From positions 310,001 through 374,000 of the forward strand of contig NZ_JADIKL010000001.1 in assembly GCF_044904705.1 (NCBI RefSeq): DNA of 64,000 nucleotides, in the 5' to 3' direction. Both the position numbers and the translations under genes were made by a program. Below, in pieces: positions 1 through 8,034 of this stretch. This DNA comes from Rhodanobacter_A agri. GTDB lineage: Bacteria > Pseudomonadota > Gammaproteobacteria > Xanthomonadales > Rhodanobacteraceae. Position 1 is the first letter of the stretch; the number at the start of each line of letters is the position of its first letter. The notes below the pieces were generated by a model, which had not been told where the DNA came from, ran no database searches, and saw only the letters and a program-made list of their open reading frames with translations.

Positions 1-1
1 C

Positions 2-1807
2 GACTACTCCCTGGTCGGCCTGGTCGGCTCGGTCGACAACCGGCAGGTGGCGGAGCTGTTCGAGCAAGGTGTGCACGGCGTCGCCGCGCGCAGCATGCCG
101 GGCCAGTTGCTGGCCGTGCTGCGGCGCGAATTCGACGCTTTGCAGACCCGGCGCCAGCTGCGCCGGCTGGAGGCCACGCAGCGCGAACTGGAACGCCGCT
201 GCGACGCCTTGCTCGACTCCTCCCGCGACGCCATCACCTATGTGCACGAAGGCGTGCACGTGCGCGCCAACCAGGCCTACCTGGAGACCTTCGGCCACGA
301 CAGCTTCGACGATCTGCTCGGCATGCCGATCCTGGACATGATCGATGCCACCAACGTCGACGAGTTCAAGAACCTGCTGCGCGGCCACACCCGCCAGGAA
401 AAGCTGCCGAACCAGGTCAGCCTGCGCGCGCGCCGCGCCGACGGCAGTCCGTTCGACGCCATGGTGGAATTCGCCCCAGCCACGTTCGAGGGCGAACCCT
501 GCCTGCAGATCGTGTTCCGGCGCCAGGTGGTCGATCCGTCCGTGCTGGAGCAGCTGCAGCGCGACCCGGTCACCGGCTTGTACAACCGCGCGCACATGTT
601 GGAAGCCATCGACCATGCCGTGATCGACGCCGCCAAGGGCAAGAAGGGGCAGTCGCTGCTGCTGATCGAGCCGGACAACTGGACGGCGCTGGTGAACAGC
701 ACCGGCCTGGCCAAGGCCGACGAGCTGCTGGCCGGCTTCTCCGACCGCGTCCGCATGCTGCTGGGCGCCGACGACGTCGCCGGCATGCTGGCCGAACACA
801 CGCTGGGCGTGATCCTCGACTCGCGCCCGGACGAGGCGATCAGGGAATGGATCGCCAAGCTGCAGCACAGCATCGGCAGCCAGATCTTCGACGCCGGATC
901 GCGTTCGATCACGGTCACCGCCAGCGTCGGCGGCAGCCTGCTCGGCGAAAAGAACGCCAATACCGAACTACTGCTCAACCAGGCCAGCCAGGCCCTGCGC
1001 ACGGCCCAGAGCCTGGGTAGCAACCAGATCGAGCTGCACGACCCCGCCGCCCGCGAGAAGGCCGACGAGGAGCGCGAGCGCTACTGGCTGGACCTGCTGC
1101 GCAAGGCGCTCGAGGGCGAAGGGCTGATGCTCTACCACCAGCAGACCATCAGCCTGCAGGACGCCGAAGGCGACTACTCGGAAATCCTGCTGCGCATGAA
1201 TGGCCCGCAGGGCGAGGTGCTGCCAGGCTTCTTCATGCCGATCGCCGAGAAGCACGGCCTCACCGGTGCGATCGACCGCTGGGTGCTCGACCAGACCATC
1301 GGGGCACTGCAGCAACGCGAAAACCTGGGTCAGCCGACCACATTCTTCGTCAAGCTCACCGCCGCCTCACTGCAAGACAACTCGATGCTCAAGTGGCTGA
1401 GCGAGCGCCTCGGGCAGGCCGGGCTCAAGCGCGGCCGGCTAGTGCTGGAGATGACCGAGAGCAAGGTGATGACCCTGCTGCGCCCCGCGCAGGAGTTCGT
1501 CACGGCGTGGAAAAAGCTCGGCGGCCGTTTCGCGCTGGAACAGTTCGGCTCGGGCCTCAATTCGTTCCAGTTGCTCAACCACATCGACGCGGACTACCTC
1601 AAGATCGATCGCAGCTACATGGCCGACCTGCCGCAGCACCCCGAGAACCAGAAGAAAGTGGCCGAGCTGTGCCAGCAGGCCCAGTCTCTGAAGAAGCAGA
1701 CCATCGCCGAATGGGTCGAGGACGCCACCAGCACCTCGCTGCTGTTCTCTTCGGGCGTGGACTTCGTGCAGGGCAACTTCCTGCAGGTGCCGCAGCGGCT
1801 GGAGTGA
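2..1807 (+). CDS. FimX-like PAS-GGDEF-EAL signalling protein (5' end cut by window)
   Basis: The reading frame is open from the first bases, so the N-terminus, probably a receiver domain, lies outside the window. Visible in order are a PAS domain (about codons 55-165), a GGDEF-like domain (about 170-330) and an EAL-like domain (about 345-590). Both output domains are degenerate: the GGDEF signature is absent (GMLAEHTLG stands there), EAL reads EIL in YSEILLRM, and other catalytic-loop residues are changed (FGSGLNSF, EWVED). This pattern fits FimX of Xanthomonas and Pseudomonas, which binds c-di-GMP without making or degrading it and controls type IV pili. A strong terminator follows the stop. 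The FimX name rests on domain order and degeneracy, so it is likely rather than certain. Confidence 0.7.
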   Translation, partial: DYSLVGLVGSVDNRQVAELFEQGVHGVAARSMPGQLLAVLRREFDALQTRRQLRRLEATQRELERRCDALLDSSRDAITYVHEGVHVRANQAYLETFGHDSFDDLLGMPILDMIDATNVDEFKNLLRGHTRQEKLPNQVSLRARRADGSPFDAMVEFAPATFEGEPCLQIVFRRQVVDPSVLEQLQRDPVTGLYNRAHMLEAIDHAVIDAAKGKKGQSLLLIEPDNWTALVNSTGLAKADELLAGFSDRVRMLLGADDVAGMLAEHTLGVILDSRPDEAIREWIAKLQHSIGSQIFDAGSRSITVTASVGGSLLGEKNANTELLLNQASQALRTAQSLGSNQIELHDPAAREKADEERERYWLDLLRKALEGEGLMLYHQQTISLQDAEGDYSEILLRMNGPQGEVLPGFFMPIAEKHGLTGAIDRWVLDQTIGALQQRENLGQPTTFFVKLTAASLQDNSMLKWLSERLGQAGLKRGRLVLEMTESKVMTLLRPAQEFVTAWKKLGGRFALEQFGSGLNSFQLLNHIDADYLKIDRSYMADLPQHPENQKKVAELCQQAQSLKKQTIAEWVEDATSTSLLFSSGVDFVQGNFLQVPQRLE

Positions 1808-1835
1808 ACGCGCCGCCAGCAGATACCCATAAAAA

Positions 1836-1859
1836 AACCCGCGGAGCGATCCGCGGGTT
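1836..1859. terminator. Bidirectional intrinsic terminator between the fimX-like gene and rplS
   Basis: A 10-bp perfect stem (AACCCGCGGA / TCCGCGGGTT) closes on a GCGA loop, with an A-run on the left and a T-run on the right. It can therefore end transcription from both convergent genes, the FimX-like gene on + and rplS on -. Confidence 0.9.
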
Positions 1860-1888
1860 TTTCGTTGCCTCGAAGCAGGCGCTCGCGC

Positions 1889-2287
1889 TTACTCGGCGCT
1901 GGCGGCGGCAGCCTTGTTCGCGGCCTTGATCGCGGCGGCAGCGGCGACGTCTTCCTTGATGCGGGCAGCCTTGCCTTCCAGACCGCGCAGGTAGTACAGC
2001 TTGGCGCCACGCACCTTGCCCTTGCGCTTCACTTCGACCGAGTCGATGGCCGGGCTGTGCGCCTGGAACACGCGCTCCACGCCGGTGCCGTGCGAAATCT
2101 TGCGCACGGTGAAGGCCGAATGCAGGCCGCGGTTGCGCTTGGCGATGACGATGCCCTCGAAAGCCTGCACGCGCTCGCGATTGCCTTCCTTCACCTTGAC
2201 GTTGACCACCACGGTGTCGCCGGCGCCGAACTCCGGCAAGGGACGGGTGATCTGCTCGGCTTCGAACTGCTGGATGATCTTGTTCAT
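1889..2287 (-). CDS. rplS: 50S ribosomal protein L19
   Basis: A 132-residue protein starting MNKIIQQFEAEQ. It carries the conserved L19 body (GDTVVVNVKVKEG, AFEGIVIAKRNRG, GVERVF, RRGKVRGAKLYYLR-like segment) and an Ala/Lys-rich C-terminal tail. L19 sits at the 30S-50S interface. It is the last gene of the classical rpsP-rimM-trmD-rplS operon, 71 bp after trmD, and is followed by the bidirectional terminator. Confidence 0.97.
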   Translation of the reverse strand: MNKIIQQFEAEQITRPLPEFGAGDTVVVNVKVKEGNRERVQAFEGIVIAKRNRGLHSAFTVRKISHGTGVERVFQAHSPAIDSVEVKRKGKVRGAKLYYLRGLEGKAARIKEDVAAAAAIKAANKAAAASAE

Positions 2288-2358
2288 GGCGACCTCAGTG
2301 GTTTGCGGCGATCCCTGCCGCGGTAGTTCTGTCAGCGGCCATCCATGACCGCAATTGT

Positions 2359-3111
2359 TTATTGTCCACCCGCCGCGCGGTATTCGCGACGGAATTCTTC
2401 CAGCAACGCACGGGACTCCGCATCCAGCGCGCGTTGCGCCAACAGCTCCGGGCGCCTGAGCCAGGTCCGGCCCAGCGCCTGCTTCAGGCGCCAGCGGCGG
2501 ATCGCCGCGTGGTCTCCGGAGAGCAGTACAGCCGGCACCTCGCCGTAGGCATCCCGCACCGGCTTCGCGTAGTGGGGGCAGTCCAGCAAGCCGTTCGAAA
2601 ACGAGTCCTGCTCGGCGGACTGCGCGTCGTTCAACGCACCGTCCTGCAATCTGCCCACCGCATCGATCACCACCGCGGCACCCAACTCGCCGCCGGACAG
2701 CACATAGTCGCCGATGGAAAGCTCCTCGTCGACCTCGTGCGCCAGCAGGCGCTCATCCACACCCTCGTAACGCCCACAAAGCAAGGCGATGCGCGGCATC
2801 TTGGCCAGCGCCTCCACCCTGCCCTGCGTCAGCCGCGCTCCCTGCGGACTGAGGTAAATCACGTGCGCCGGTTCCGGCGCCGCCTCGCGCATGGCCTTCA
2901 AGGCCGCCCGCAAGGGCTCGATCAGCATCACCATCCCGGGTCCGCCGCCACAGGTGCGGCCGTCCACGGTACGGTAGTTGTCGGTGGCGTAGTCGCGCGG
3001 GTTCCAGGTTTCCACCTGCAACAGCTCGCGCTGCTGCGCGCGTCCCACCACACCGACAGCAGCGCACTGGCGCATGAAGTCGGGAAACAGCGTGACGACA
3101 TCGATGCGCAT
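2359..3111 (-). CDS. trmD: tRNA (guanine-N1)-methyltransferase TrmD
   Basis: A 250-residue SPOUT-class enzyme that methylates G37 of tRNAs using S-adenosylmethionine, which prevents +1 frameshifting. The start MRIDVVTLFP at 3111 matches the family N-terminus and has a GAGG ribosome-binding site; the longer open frame upstream is not expected to be translated. Conserved segments are GGGPGM, LCGRYEGVDER and the knotted cofactor site GDYVLSGGELG. It lies 19 bp after rimM and is co-oriented with rpsP, rimM and rplS. Confidence 0.96.
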   Translation of the reverse strand: MRIDVVTLFPDFMRQCAAVGVVGRAQQRELLQVETWNPRDYATDNYRTVDGRTCGGGPGMVMLIEPLRAALKAMREAAPEPAHVIYLSPQGARLTQGRVEALAKMPRIALLCGRYEGVDERLLAHEVDEELSIGDYVLSGGELGAAVVIDAVGRLQDGALNDAQSAEQDSFSNGLLDCPHYAKPVRDAYGEVPAVLLSGDHAAIRRWRLKQALGRTWLRRPELLAQRALDAESRALLEEFRREYRAAGGQ

Positions 3112-3130
3112 GGACCTCAAACTCCAGCTT

Positions 3131-3646
3131 TCAGAATTCGGGATCCCAGTCCACCACCATGCGCCCGCCGGACAGATCCACCGAACGCACATAATTGCCT
3201 TGGATGAACGGGATCAGCCGCTCGCGCTCGCCGTCCCGTACCACCACCACGTCGTTGGCGCCGGTGGCGAACAGGTGACTGACCCGCCCGAGCGCCGCGC
3301 CTTCGGTGGTGACGACCTCAAGCCCTTCGAGGTCGACCCAGTAATACTCGTCCTTGCCGGGAGGCGGCAGTTGCTCGCGGGCGACGTAAATGTCGCTGCC
3401 GACGAGGGCGGCTGCCGTGTCGCGGTCGTCCACGCCGGGCAGGCAGGCCACCAGGCCCTTGCCCTGCGGGCGCCCTTTGGCTCCCGTGATCTCCTTGACC
3501 ACACCCGGCGCCGTTGCCAGCTGCCAGGGGTGGTAGTCGAAGATCTTCGTGCGCGGATCGGTCCAGGATTCGATCTTGAGCCAGCCCTGCACGCCATACA
3601 GCCCGACGATGCGCCCGACCAGGACGCGCCGACCGGCTGCCGTCAC
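3131..3646 (-). CDS. rimM: Ribosome maturation factor RimM
   Basis: A 171-residue 30S maturation factor that binds S19 near the 16S head. The N-terminal RimM barrel (VLVGRIVGLYGVQGWLKI) is followed by a PRC-barrel (DEYYWVDLEGL, IPFIQGNYVRSVDL). I place the start at the GTG at 3646, only 2 bp after the rpsP stop. Longer in-frame starts run back into rpsP and have no family similarity. The tight spacing implies translational coupling to rpsP. Confidence 0.94.
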   Translation of the reverse strand: MTAAGRRVLVGRIVGLYGVQGWLKIESWTDPRTKIFDYHPWQLATAPGVVKEITGAKGRPQGKGLVACLPGVDDRDTAAALVGSDIYVAREQLPPPGKDEYYWVDLEGLEVVTTEGAALGRVSHLFATGANDVVVVRDGERERLIPFIQGNYVRSVDLSGGRMVVDWDPEF

Positions 3647-3648
3647 GC

Positions 3649-3903
3649 TCAGACCGCCTGCTGCTTGCCGGCTTCCTTGACCAGGGCGGCAACCTTGTCG
3701 CTCAGCTGAGCGCCCTTGCCCACCCACTCCTGCACACGCGCGACGTTCAGCTCGAGGCGCTTGTCCTTGCCCGAGGCGACCGGGTTGTAATAGCCCACGT
3801 TCTCGATGTTGCGGCCGTCGCGCTTGTTGCGCTGATCGGTGACCACGACGTGGTAGAACGGGCGGCCCTTGGCGCCACCGCGCGAAAGACGAATCTTGAC
3901 CAT
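3649..3903 (-). CDS. rpsP: 30S ribosomal protein S16
   Basis: An 84-residue protein beginning MVKIRLSRGGAKGRPFY, the canonical S16 N-terminus, with NIENVGYYNP and a Lys/Ala-rich C-terminus. Start at 3903; an upstream in-frame ATG at 3945 would add 14 unrelated residues. It is the first gene of the rpsP-rimM-trmD-rplS operon, so the operon promoter should lie just upstream of 3903. Confidence 0.96.
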   Translation of the reverse strand: MVKIRLSRGGAKGRPFYHVVVTDQRNKRDGRNIENVGYYNPVASGKDKRLELNVARVQEWVGKGAQLSDKVAALVKEAGKQQAV

Positions 3904-4053
3904 GATGAAAGCTCCAGAGATGCCGGAATCGCCGGCCGCACGCACGAAGCCGTGCGCGGTAAACGCGGCATTTTAGGGGGATGTGATTGAAAAAGGAAGA
4001 GGTTATGCGATTCGCGGCATGGCCCGGCTCGAAAAGCCGAGACCTTGCCTGAT

Positions 4054-4144
4054 GCCCGGGAAGGGCTTGCCTGCCATTCCCGGGCTCGCCTGGGCCGGCT
4101 TGCCGGCCTAGGCTCCGTTCCCATCACCATGGTGATGGGAACGG
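4054..4144. repeat. Three stacked inverted repeats in the ffh-rpsP gap
   Basis: The 269-bp gap between ffh and rpsP holds three hairpin-forming repeats in a row: GCCCGGGAA...TTCCCGGGC (4054-4062/4077-4085), GGCCGGC-TT-GCCGGCC (4093-4108), and a perfect 30-bp palindrome whose arms read CCGTTCCCATCACCA (4115-4144). No T-run follows on either strand, so this is not a classical terminator. It lies 29 bp beyond the ffh stop and could stabilise the ffh mRNA end or belong to an intergenic repeat family. Confidence 0.75.
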
Positions 4145-4172
4145 GCGGGCCATCCAGGGCCCGGTATTCGCT

Positions 4173-5558
4173 TCAGCGCGGCGGAAGTCCGCCCATGCCA
4201 CCCATGCCGCCCATACCCTTCAGCGCGCCGCTCATCTGCCGCAGCAGACCCTTGCCGCCGCCGCGGGAGAGCTTGGACATCATCTTTTCCATCTGCATGT
4301 ACTGCTTGAGCAGGCGGTTGACGTCAGCGGGCTGGGTGCCCGAACCCTTCGCCACACGGGCACGGCGCGAGCCGTTCAGCAGGTCGGGATGGCGGCGCTC
4401 CCGGGGCGTCATCGAACCGATGATCGCGACCATGCGCTTGATCTCGCCGTCGTTGGCCTTGGCTTTCACGCTCTCGGGCAGGCTGGAGACGCCGGGCAGC
4501 TTGTCCATCAGGCCGGCCAGGCCGCCCATGTTGTTCATCTGCTCCAGCTGGTCGCGCATGTCCTCCAGGTCGAAGCGCTTGCCCTTCATCACCTTCTGGG
4601 CCAGCTTCTGCGCCTTTTCCTGGTCGACCTTGCGCTCGACCTCCTCGACCAGCGACAGCACGTCGCCCATGCCGAGGATGCGTTGCGCCACGCGGTCCGG
4701 ATGGAACGGCTCCAGCGCGTCGGTCTTCTCGCCCGCGCCGAGGAACTTGATCGGCCGGCCGGTGATGTAGCGCACCGACAGCGCCGCGCCGCCGCGGGCA
4801 TCGCCGTCGGTCTTGGTCAGCACCACGCCGGTGAGCGGCAGTGCATCGCTGAAAGCCTTGGCCGTCGTGGCGGCGTCCTGGCCGGTCATCGAGTCGACCA
4901 CGAACAGGGTCTCGATCGGCGTGATCGCGGCGTGCAGCGCCTTGATCTCCGCCATCATCGCCTCGTCCACGTGCAGGCGGCCGGCGGTGTCGACCAGCAG
5001 CACGTCGACCACTTCGCGGCGTGCGGCGGCAACGGCGTCCTTGGCGATCTGTACCGGGTCCTGCCCGGCCTCGGACGGGAAGAACTTCACGCCCACCTGC
5101 CCGGCCAGCGTGCGCAACTGCTCGATGGCGGCCGGACGGTAGACGTCGCAGCTCACCACCATCACCTTTTTCTTCTTGCGCTCGGTGAGCAGGCGCGCCA
5201 GCTTTGCCACCGTGGTGGTCTTGCCCGCGCCCTGCAGGCCGACCATCAGCACCACTGCCGGCGGCGTGGCCGCGAGGTTCAGCTCGCTGTTCGCCGTGCC
5301 CATCACCGCGGTCAGCTCGTCGCTGACCACCTTCACCAGCGCCTGGCCCGGCGACAGGCTCTTCAGCACATCCTGGCCCACCGCGCGCACCTTGACGCGC
5401 TGGATCAGCGCCTGCACCACCGGCAATGCCACGTCGGCCTCGAGCAGCGCGATGCGCACCTCACGCAAGGCCTCGCGGATATTTTCCTCGGTCAGCCGGC
5501 CGCGGCCGCGCAGGCGGTTGACGGTGGCTGAAAGGCGTTGGCTGAGCGACTCGAACAT
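4173..5558 (-). CDS. ffh: Signal recognition particle protein Ffh
   Basis: A 461-residue SRP54-family GTPase that binds 4.5S RNA and signal sequences and targets inner-membrane proteins through FtsY. The N-domain helices lead to the G domain, with GLQGAGKT at about 107-114, DTAGR at about 190-194 and TKTD at about 248-251. A methionine-rich M domain follows with a GMGGMGGMGG tail. It is monocistronic here. In many gammaproteobacteria ffh lies directly opposite a CcsA/YpjD-like gene. The same pair occurs here but is separated by three genes (5631-7914). Confidence 0.97.
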   Translation of the reverse strand: MFESLSQRLSATVNRLRGRGRLTEENIREALREVRIALLEADVALPVVQALIQRVKVRAVGQDVLKSLSPGQALVKVVSDELTAVMGTANSELNLAATPPAVVLMVGLQGAGKTTTVAKLARLLTERKKKKVMVVSCDVYRPAAIEQLRTLAGQVGVKFFPSEAGQDPVQIAKDAVAAARREVVDVLLVDTAGRLHVDEAMMAEIKALHAAITPIETLFVVDSMTGQDAATTAKAFSDALPLTGVVLTKTDGDARGGAALSVRYITGRPIKFLGAGEKTDALEPFHPDRVAQRILGMGDVLSLVEEVERKVDQEKAQKLAQKVMKGKRFDLEDMRDQLEQMNNMGGLAGLMDKLPGVSSLPESVKAKANDGEIKRMVAIIGSMTPRERRHPDLLNGSRRARVAKGSGTQPADVNRLLKQYMQMEKMMSKLSRGGGKGLLRQMSGALKGMGGMGGMGGLPPR

Positions 5559-5630
5559 GGGCGCGGCATCGGTATACGGAACGCGTGAGTATAACCGAGG
5601 CCGCCGGAGGGCTTCGAACAGGCCACCCGC

Positions 5631-6968
5631 TCAGCGCGGCGACCGCGCCTTCAACCACGCCGCGATGTCGTCGACCACTTGCGTGTCCACGCGGGCTGGC
5701 GTCTTGTAGTCGGCCAGCGTCCCCGTGCTGCCTGCGGGCATGAACAGGTGGCTGAGACCGGGATACAGGCGGAATGCCGTGTGCGGCCGGCCGGCCAGCT
5801 GCTTCTGCCAGCGCACGAAGTCCAGTGTGGGCGATACCTGGAAATCGCCATCGCCCTGCAGGAGCAGTATCGGCATCGACACGGCTTTCGCGGCCGCGAC
5901 CTGATCGTAATCATGCAGACTCAGCCAATAGCCTTGCGGCAGGCCCGCGAATGCGCCCGCCGGGGGATGCTGTGCGTCGGCGCCGGCCAGCAACTTTTGC
6001 TCCGCGGCGATGGCCTGAACGCCGGCGGCGATCTGCGCCGCGCTCTCATGATCGCGCGCGCCCAGCTCGCGCACCTGTTCGGCCGATACGTCGAGCAAGG
6101 GCCGCGCCGGCGCCGCCATCAGCACCAGCCCGGCCAACTGCGGATCGCGCTGGCCGATGCGCGGCGCCATCATCGCGCCCAGGCTGTGGCCGAGTACGAA
6201 CACGCGCCTTGGATCGATGCCTTTCTGCTGCGCCAACAGATGGGCAGCCGCCACCGCGTCGTCGGTTACTTCGGCGTCGATCACGAGACCCGCATTGCCC
6301 TCGGGGTGGTCGAAGGCGCGCTTGTCGTAGCGCAGCGTGGCGATGCCGGCGCTCGCCAAGCCCTCGGCAATGTCGCGGAACGGCTTGTTCGGACCGACGG
6401 TTTCGTCCATGTCGTGTGCACCGGAGCCGGCCACCAGCACCACCGCCGGAAACGGCCCGGCTCCCGCCGGCAGGGTCAGCGCGCCGTGCAACGGACCGAC
6501 CGGCGTCGGCACATCCAGCGGCGACACCCGCACACCGTCGGCCTCGACATGAGCCTGCACCGCCGTGGAAGCGAGCGCCTCCGCCGGCACGAACCGGTAG
6601 CTGGTGATCTTGTCCTGCGCATCGCAGGCCGCCGCGAAACCCAGCTGCATGTTGGCGAAGCTCAAGGTCGCGGCAGCGACGGCATGGCCGGCGAGGGTTT
6701 TCTGCCCCACCGTGTCGTGCGACTGGTAGGCGCCCATCGTTTCTTGCAGCTGCTTCCAGACCTGCTCGAGTTTGGCGGCATCCAGCTTGTCCGCGATGGC
6801 CTTACCGAAATCTTTGCGCGCGCCGGCGTAGTCGCCATGCGCCAGGGCGTCCAGCGACGCGGCCGCATGGGCCACGCAAGCCGGCGATAGGGCATCGGCG
6901 GCGCGGACCGCCGGCGCGGAGAGCAAGGCCGCGATCGCAACGGCCGGCATGATCGAACGCAGTTTCAT
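5631..6968 (-). CDS. Secreted alpha/beta hydrolase with N-terminal DUF3887-like domain
   Basis: A 445-residue protein. A signal peptide (about 1-23, cut near VRA-AD) precedes a small alpha/beta domain (about 28-130) resembling DUF3887. An alpha/beta hydrolase domain follows, with nucleophile Ser262 in GHSLG, an acid around QGDGDF and a C-terminal His in GLSHLF. The start ATG at 6968 overlaps the upstream sdpI-like stop as ATGA, so the two are translationally coupled. The substrate is unknown; such proteins are usually annotated as serine aminopeptidase or acyl hydrolase-like. The longer open frame back to 7643 is only a shadow of sdpI. Confidence 0.85.
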   Translation of the reverse strand: MKLRSIMPAVAIAALLSAPAVRAADALSPACVAHAAASLDALAHGDYAGARKDFGKAIADKLDAAKLEQVWKQLQETMGAYQSHDTVGQKTLAGHAVAAATLSFANMQLGFAAACDAQDKITSYRFVPAEALASTAVQAHVEADGVRVSPLDVPTPVGPLHGALTLPAGAGPFPAVVLVAGSGAHDMDETVGPNKPFRDIAEGLASAGIATLRYDKRAFDHPEGNAGLVIDAEVTDDAVAAAHLLAQQKGIDPRRVFVLGHSLGAMMAPRIGQRDPQLAGLVLMAAPARPLLDVSAEQVRELGARDHESAAQIAAGVQAIAAEQKLLAGADAQHPPAGAFAGLPQGYWLSLHDYDQVAAAKAVSMPILLLQGDGDFQVSPTLDFVRWQKQLAGRPHTAFRLYPGLSHLFMPAGSTGTLADYKTPARVDTQVVDDIAAWLKARSPR

Positions 6969-7630
6969 GGCACATCTCCCTCCGACGAGTGGCGCCCTTC
7001 GAGGCGCCGATAGATGAAGTACGAGCAGACGTGCGGGATCAACACCACGATTAACACGGCCGCCAACGACCAACCCGATATGGCGCCGGCCAGCGCAAGC
7101 ACGACCATCGCCGCGCCGGCCAGCACGTACACCCAGCCGGCCAGCCGATGCGTGCGCTCCCACACTGCTTCGCTGGCCAGCGTCCACGGCGTCCTGATGC
7201 CGATGAAGAAGTTCCGGCGCAGCTTGCCCATGTAGTTGCCCAGCACCATCAGCAGTACGCCGACCGTCAACGGCGCGATGGTCGCCATCGGCACGGCATG
7301 GCCGGTACCGGCCAGCATGGCCGCGATGCCGAGCACCAGCATCACACCCTGGATGGCCAGCATCAGCACGGCGTAGATGCCGGCGAAGGATTCCATCTCG
7401 AAACGTTTCGGCGAGATGCGTGGCAATGCCACCGTGAGCACGGCCAGGCCGAGTATCAGCAGGGGCCACATGGCCACGGCCCAGAACCGGGGCGCGTAGC
7501 CGTTCGGCCGCCCGGTGATATCCCAATGGTTCGGCATGCGCGCCGGCATGTGCGGGTAGAGCCAGATCGCCACGCCGATGGCGAGGGCCGCGAACACGAT
7601 CGAAACAATCAAGGTACGTGCCGGTTTCAT
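6965..7630 (-). CDS. SdpI/YfhL-family membrane protein (DUF1648)
   Basis: About 221 residues with six hydrophobic segments. The N-terminal part (MPARMPNHWDITGRPNGY) has the HW-x-GxP-type motif of DUF1648/SdpI proteins, and YMGKLRRNFFIGIRTPWTL is the SdpI C-terminal signature. In Bacillus, SdpI is the immunity protein and signal sensor for the SdpC toxin, and it sequesters the repressor SdpR. Here the ArsR-type gene overlaps its start and a secreted hydrolase overlaps its stop. I start at ATG 7630; a GTG at 7633 is an alternative. No SdpC-like toxin gene is seen. Confidence 0.82.
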   Translation of the reverse strand: MKPARTLIVSIVFAALAIGVAIWLYPHMPARMPNHWDITGRPNGYAPRFWAVAMWPLLILGLAVLTVALPRISPKRFEMESFAGIYAVLMLAIQGVMLVLGIAAMLAGTGHAVPMATIAPLTVGVLLMVLGNYMGKLRRNFFIGIRTPWTLASEAVWERTHRLAGWVYVLAGAAMVVLALAGAISGWSLAAVLIVVLIPHVCSYFIYRRLEGRHSSEGDVP

Positions 7631-7914
7631 CACTTGCCTCCAACCTTGCCCTTGGCGGGGAACATATCCATCAACATCCGCGCGAGATCCTCGAACACGG
7701 TGCTGTTGAGCGAATAAACGATGTACTGGCCGCGCCGCTCGGTGCGCACCAGGTCGGCGTGCTTGAGCACGGCGAAGTGGTGCGACAACGAGGCCGGCGT
7801 GATGTCGAACGCCTCGCCGATTTCGCCGGCGGTGAGCGGGCCGCCCTGCAAGCGCTTGAGGATCGCGCGCCGGGTGGGATCGGCCATGGCCTTGAACACT
7901 TCCTGCTGCTTCAT
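7630..7914 (-). CDS. ArsR/SdpR-family winged-helix repressor
   Basis: A 94-residue winged-helix protein. MADPTRRAILKRL and the recognition region ITPASLSHHFAVLKHADLV followed by the wing RRGQYIVYSLN place it in the ArsR family, closest in context to the autorepressor SdpR. It has no cysteine metal site, so metal sensing is unlikely. It is the first gene of a three-gene overlapping operon with the SdpI-like protein and the hydrolase. An AT-rich inverted repeat just upstream is its probable operator. Confidence 0.88.
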   Translation of the reverse strand: MKQQEVFKAMADPTRRAILKRLQGGPLTAGEIGEAFDITPASLSHHFAVLKHADLVRTERRGQYIVYSLNSTVFEDLARMLMDMFPAKGKVGGK

Positions 7915-7940
7915 CGGGAGGGTCGTCCAGGGAACGTTTC

Positions 7941-7963
7941 TAGATACTTAGATATTTTTCTAA
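7941..7963. promoter_or_regulatory. Candidate operator of the SdpR-like repressor
   Basis: A strikingly AT-rich patch in otherwise GC-rich sequence. It contains TTAGA-N6-TCTAA (7948-7952/7959-7963) and two direct TAGATA copies 8 bp apart (7941, 7949). It lies 27 bp upstream of the ArsR-family start, where an autoregulatory ArsR operator would be expected. Inference from position and symmetry only. Confidence 0.5.
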
Positions 7964-8034
7964 ATATTGCAAGAGCCATTTCGCCGATGAGAACCGTTCC
8001 CGTCTGCCGGAAGCCTGTGCGACACTCCGAAGCC

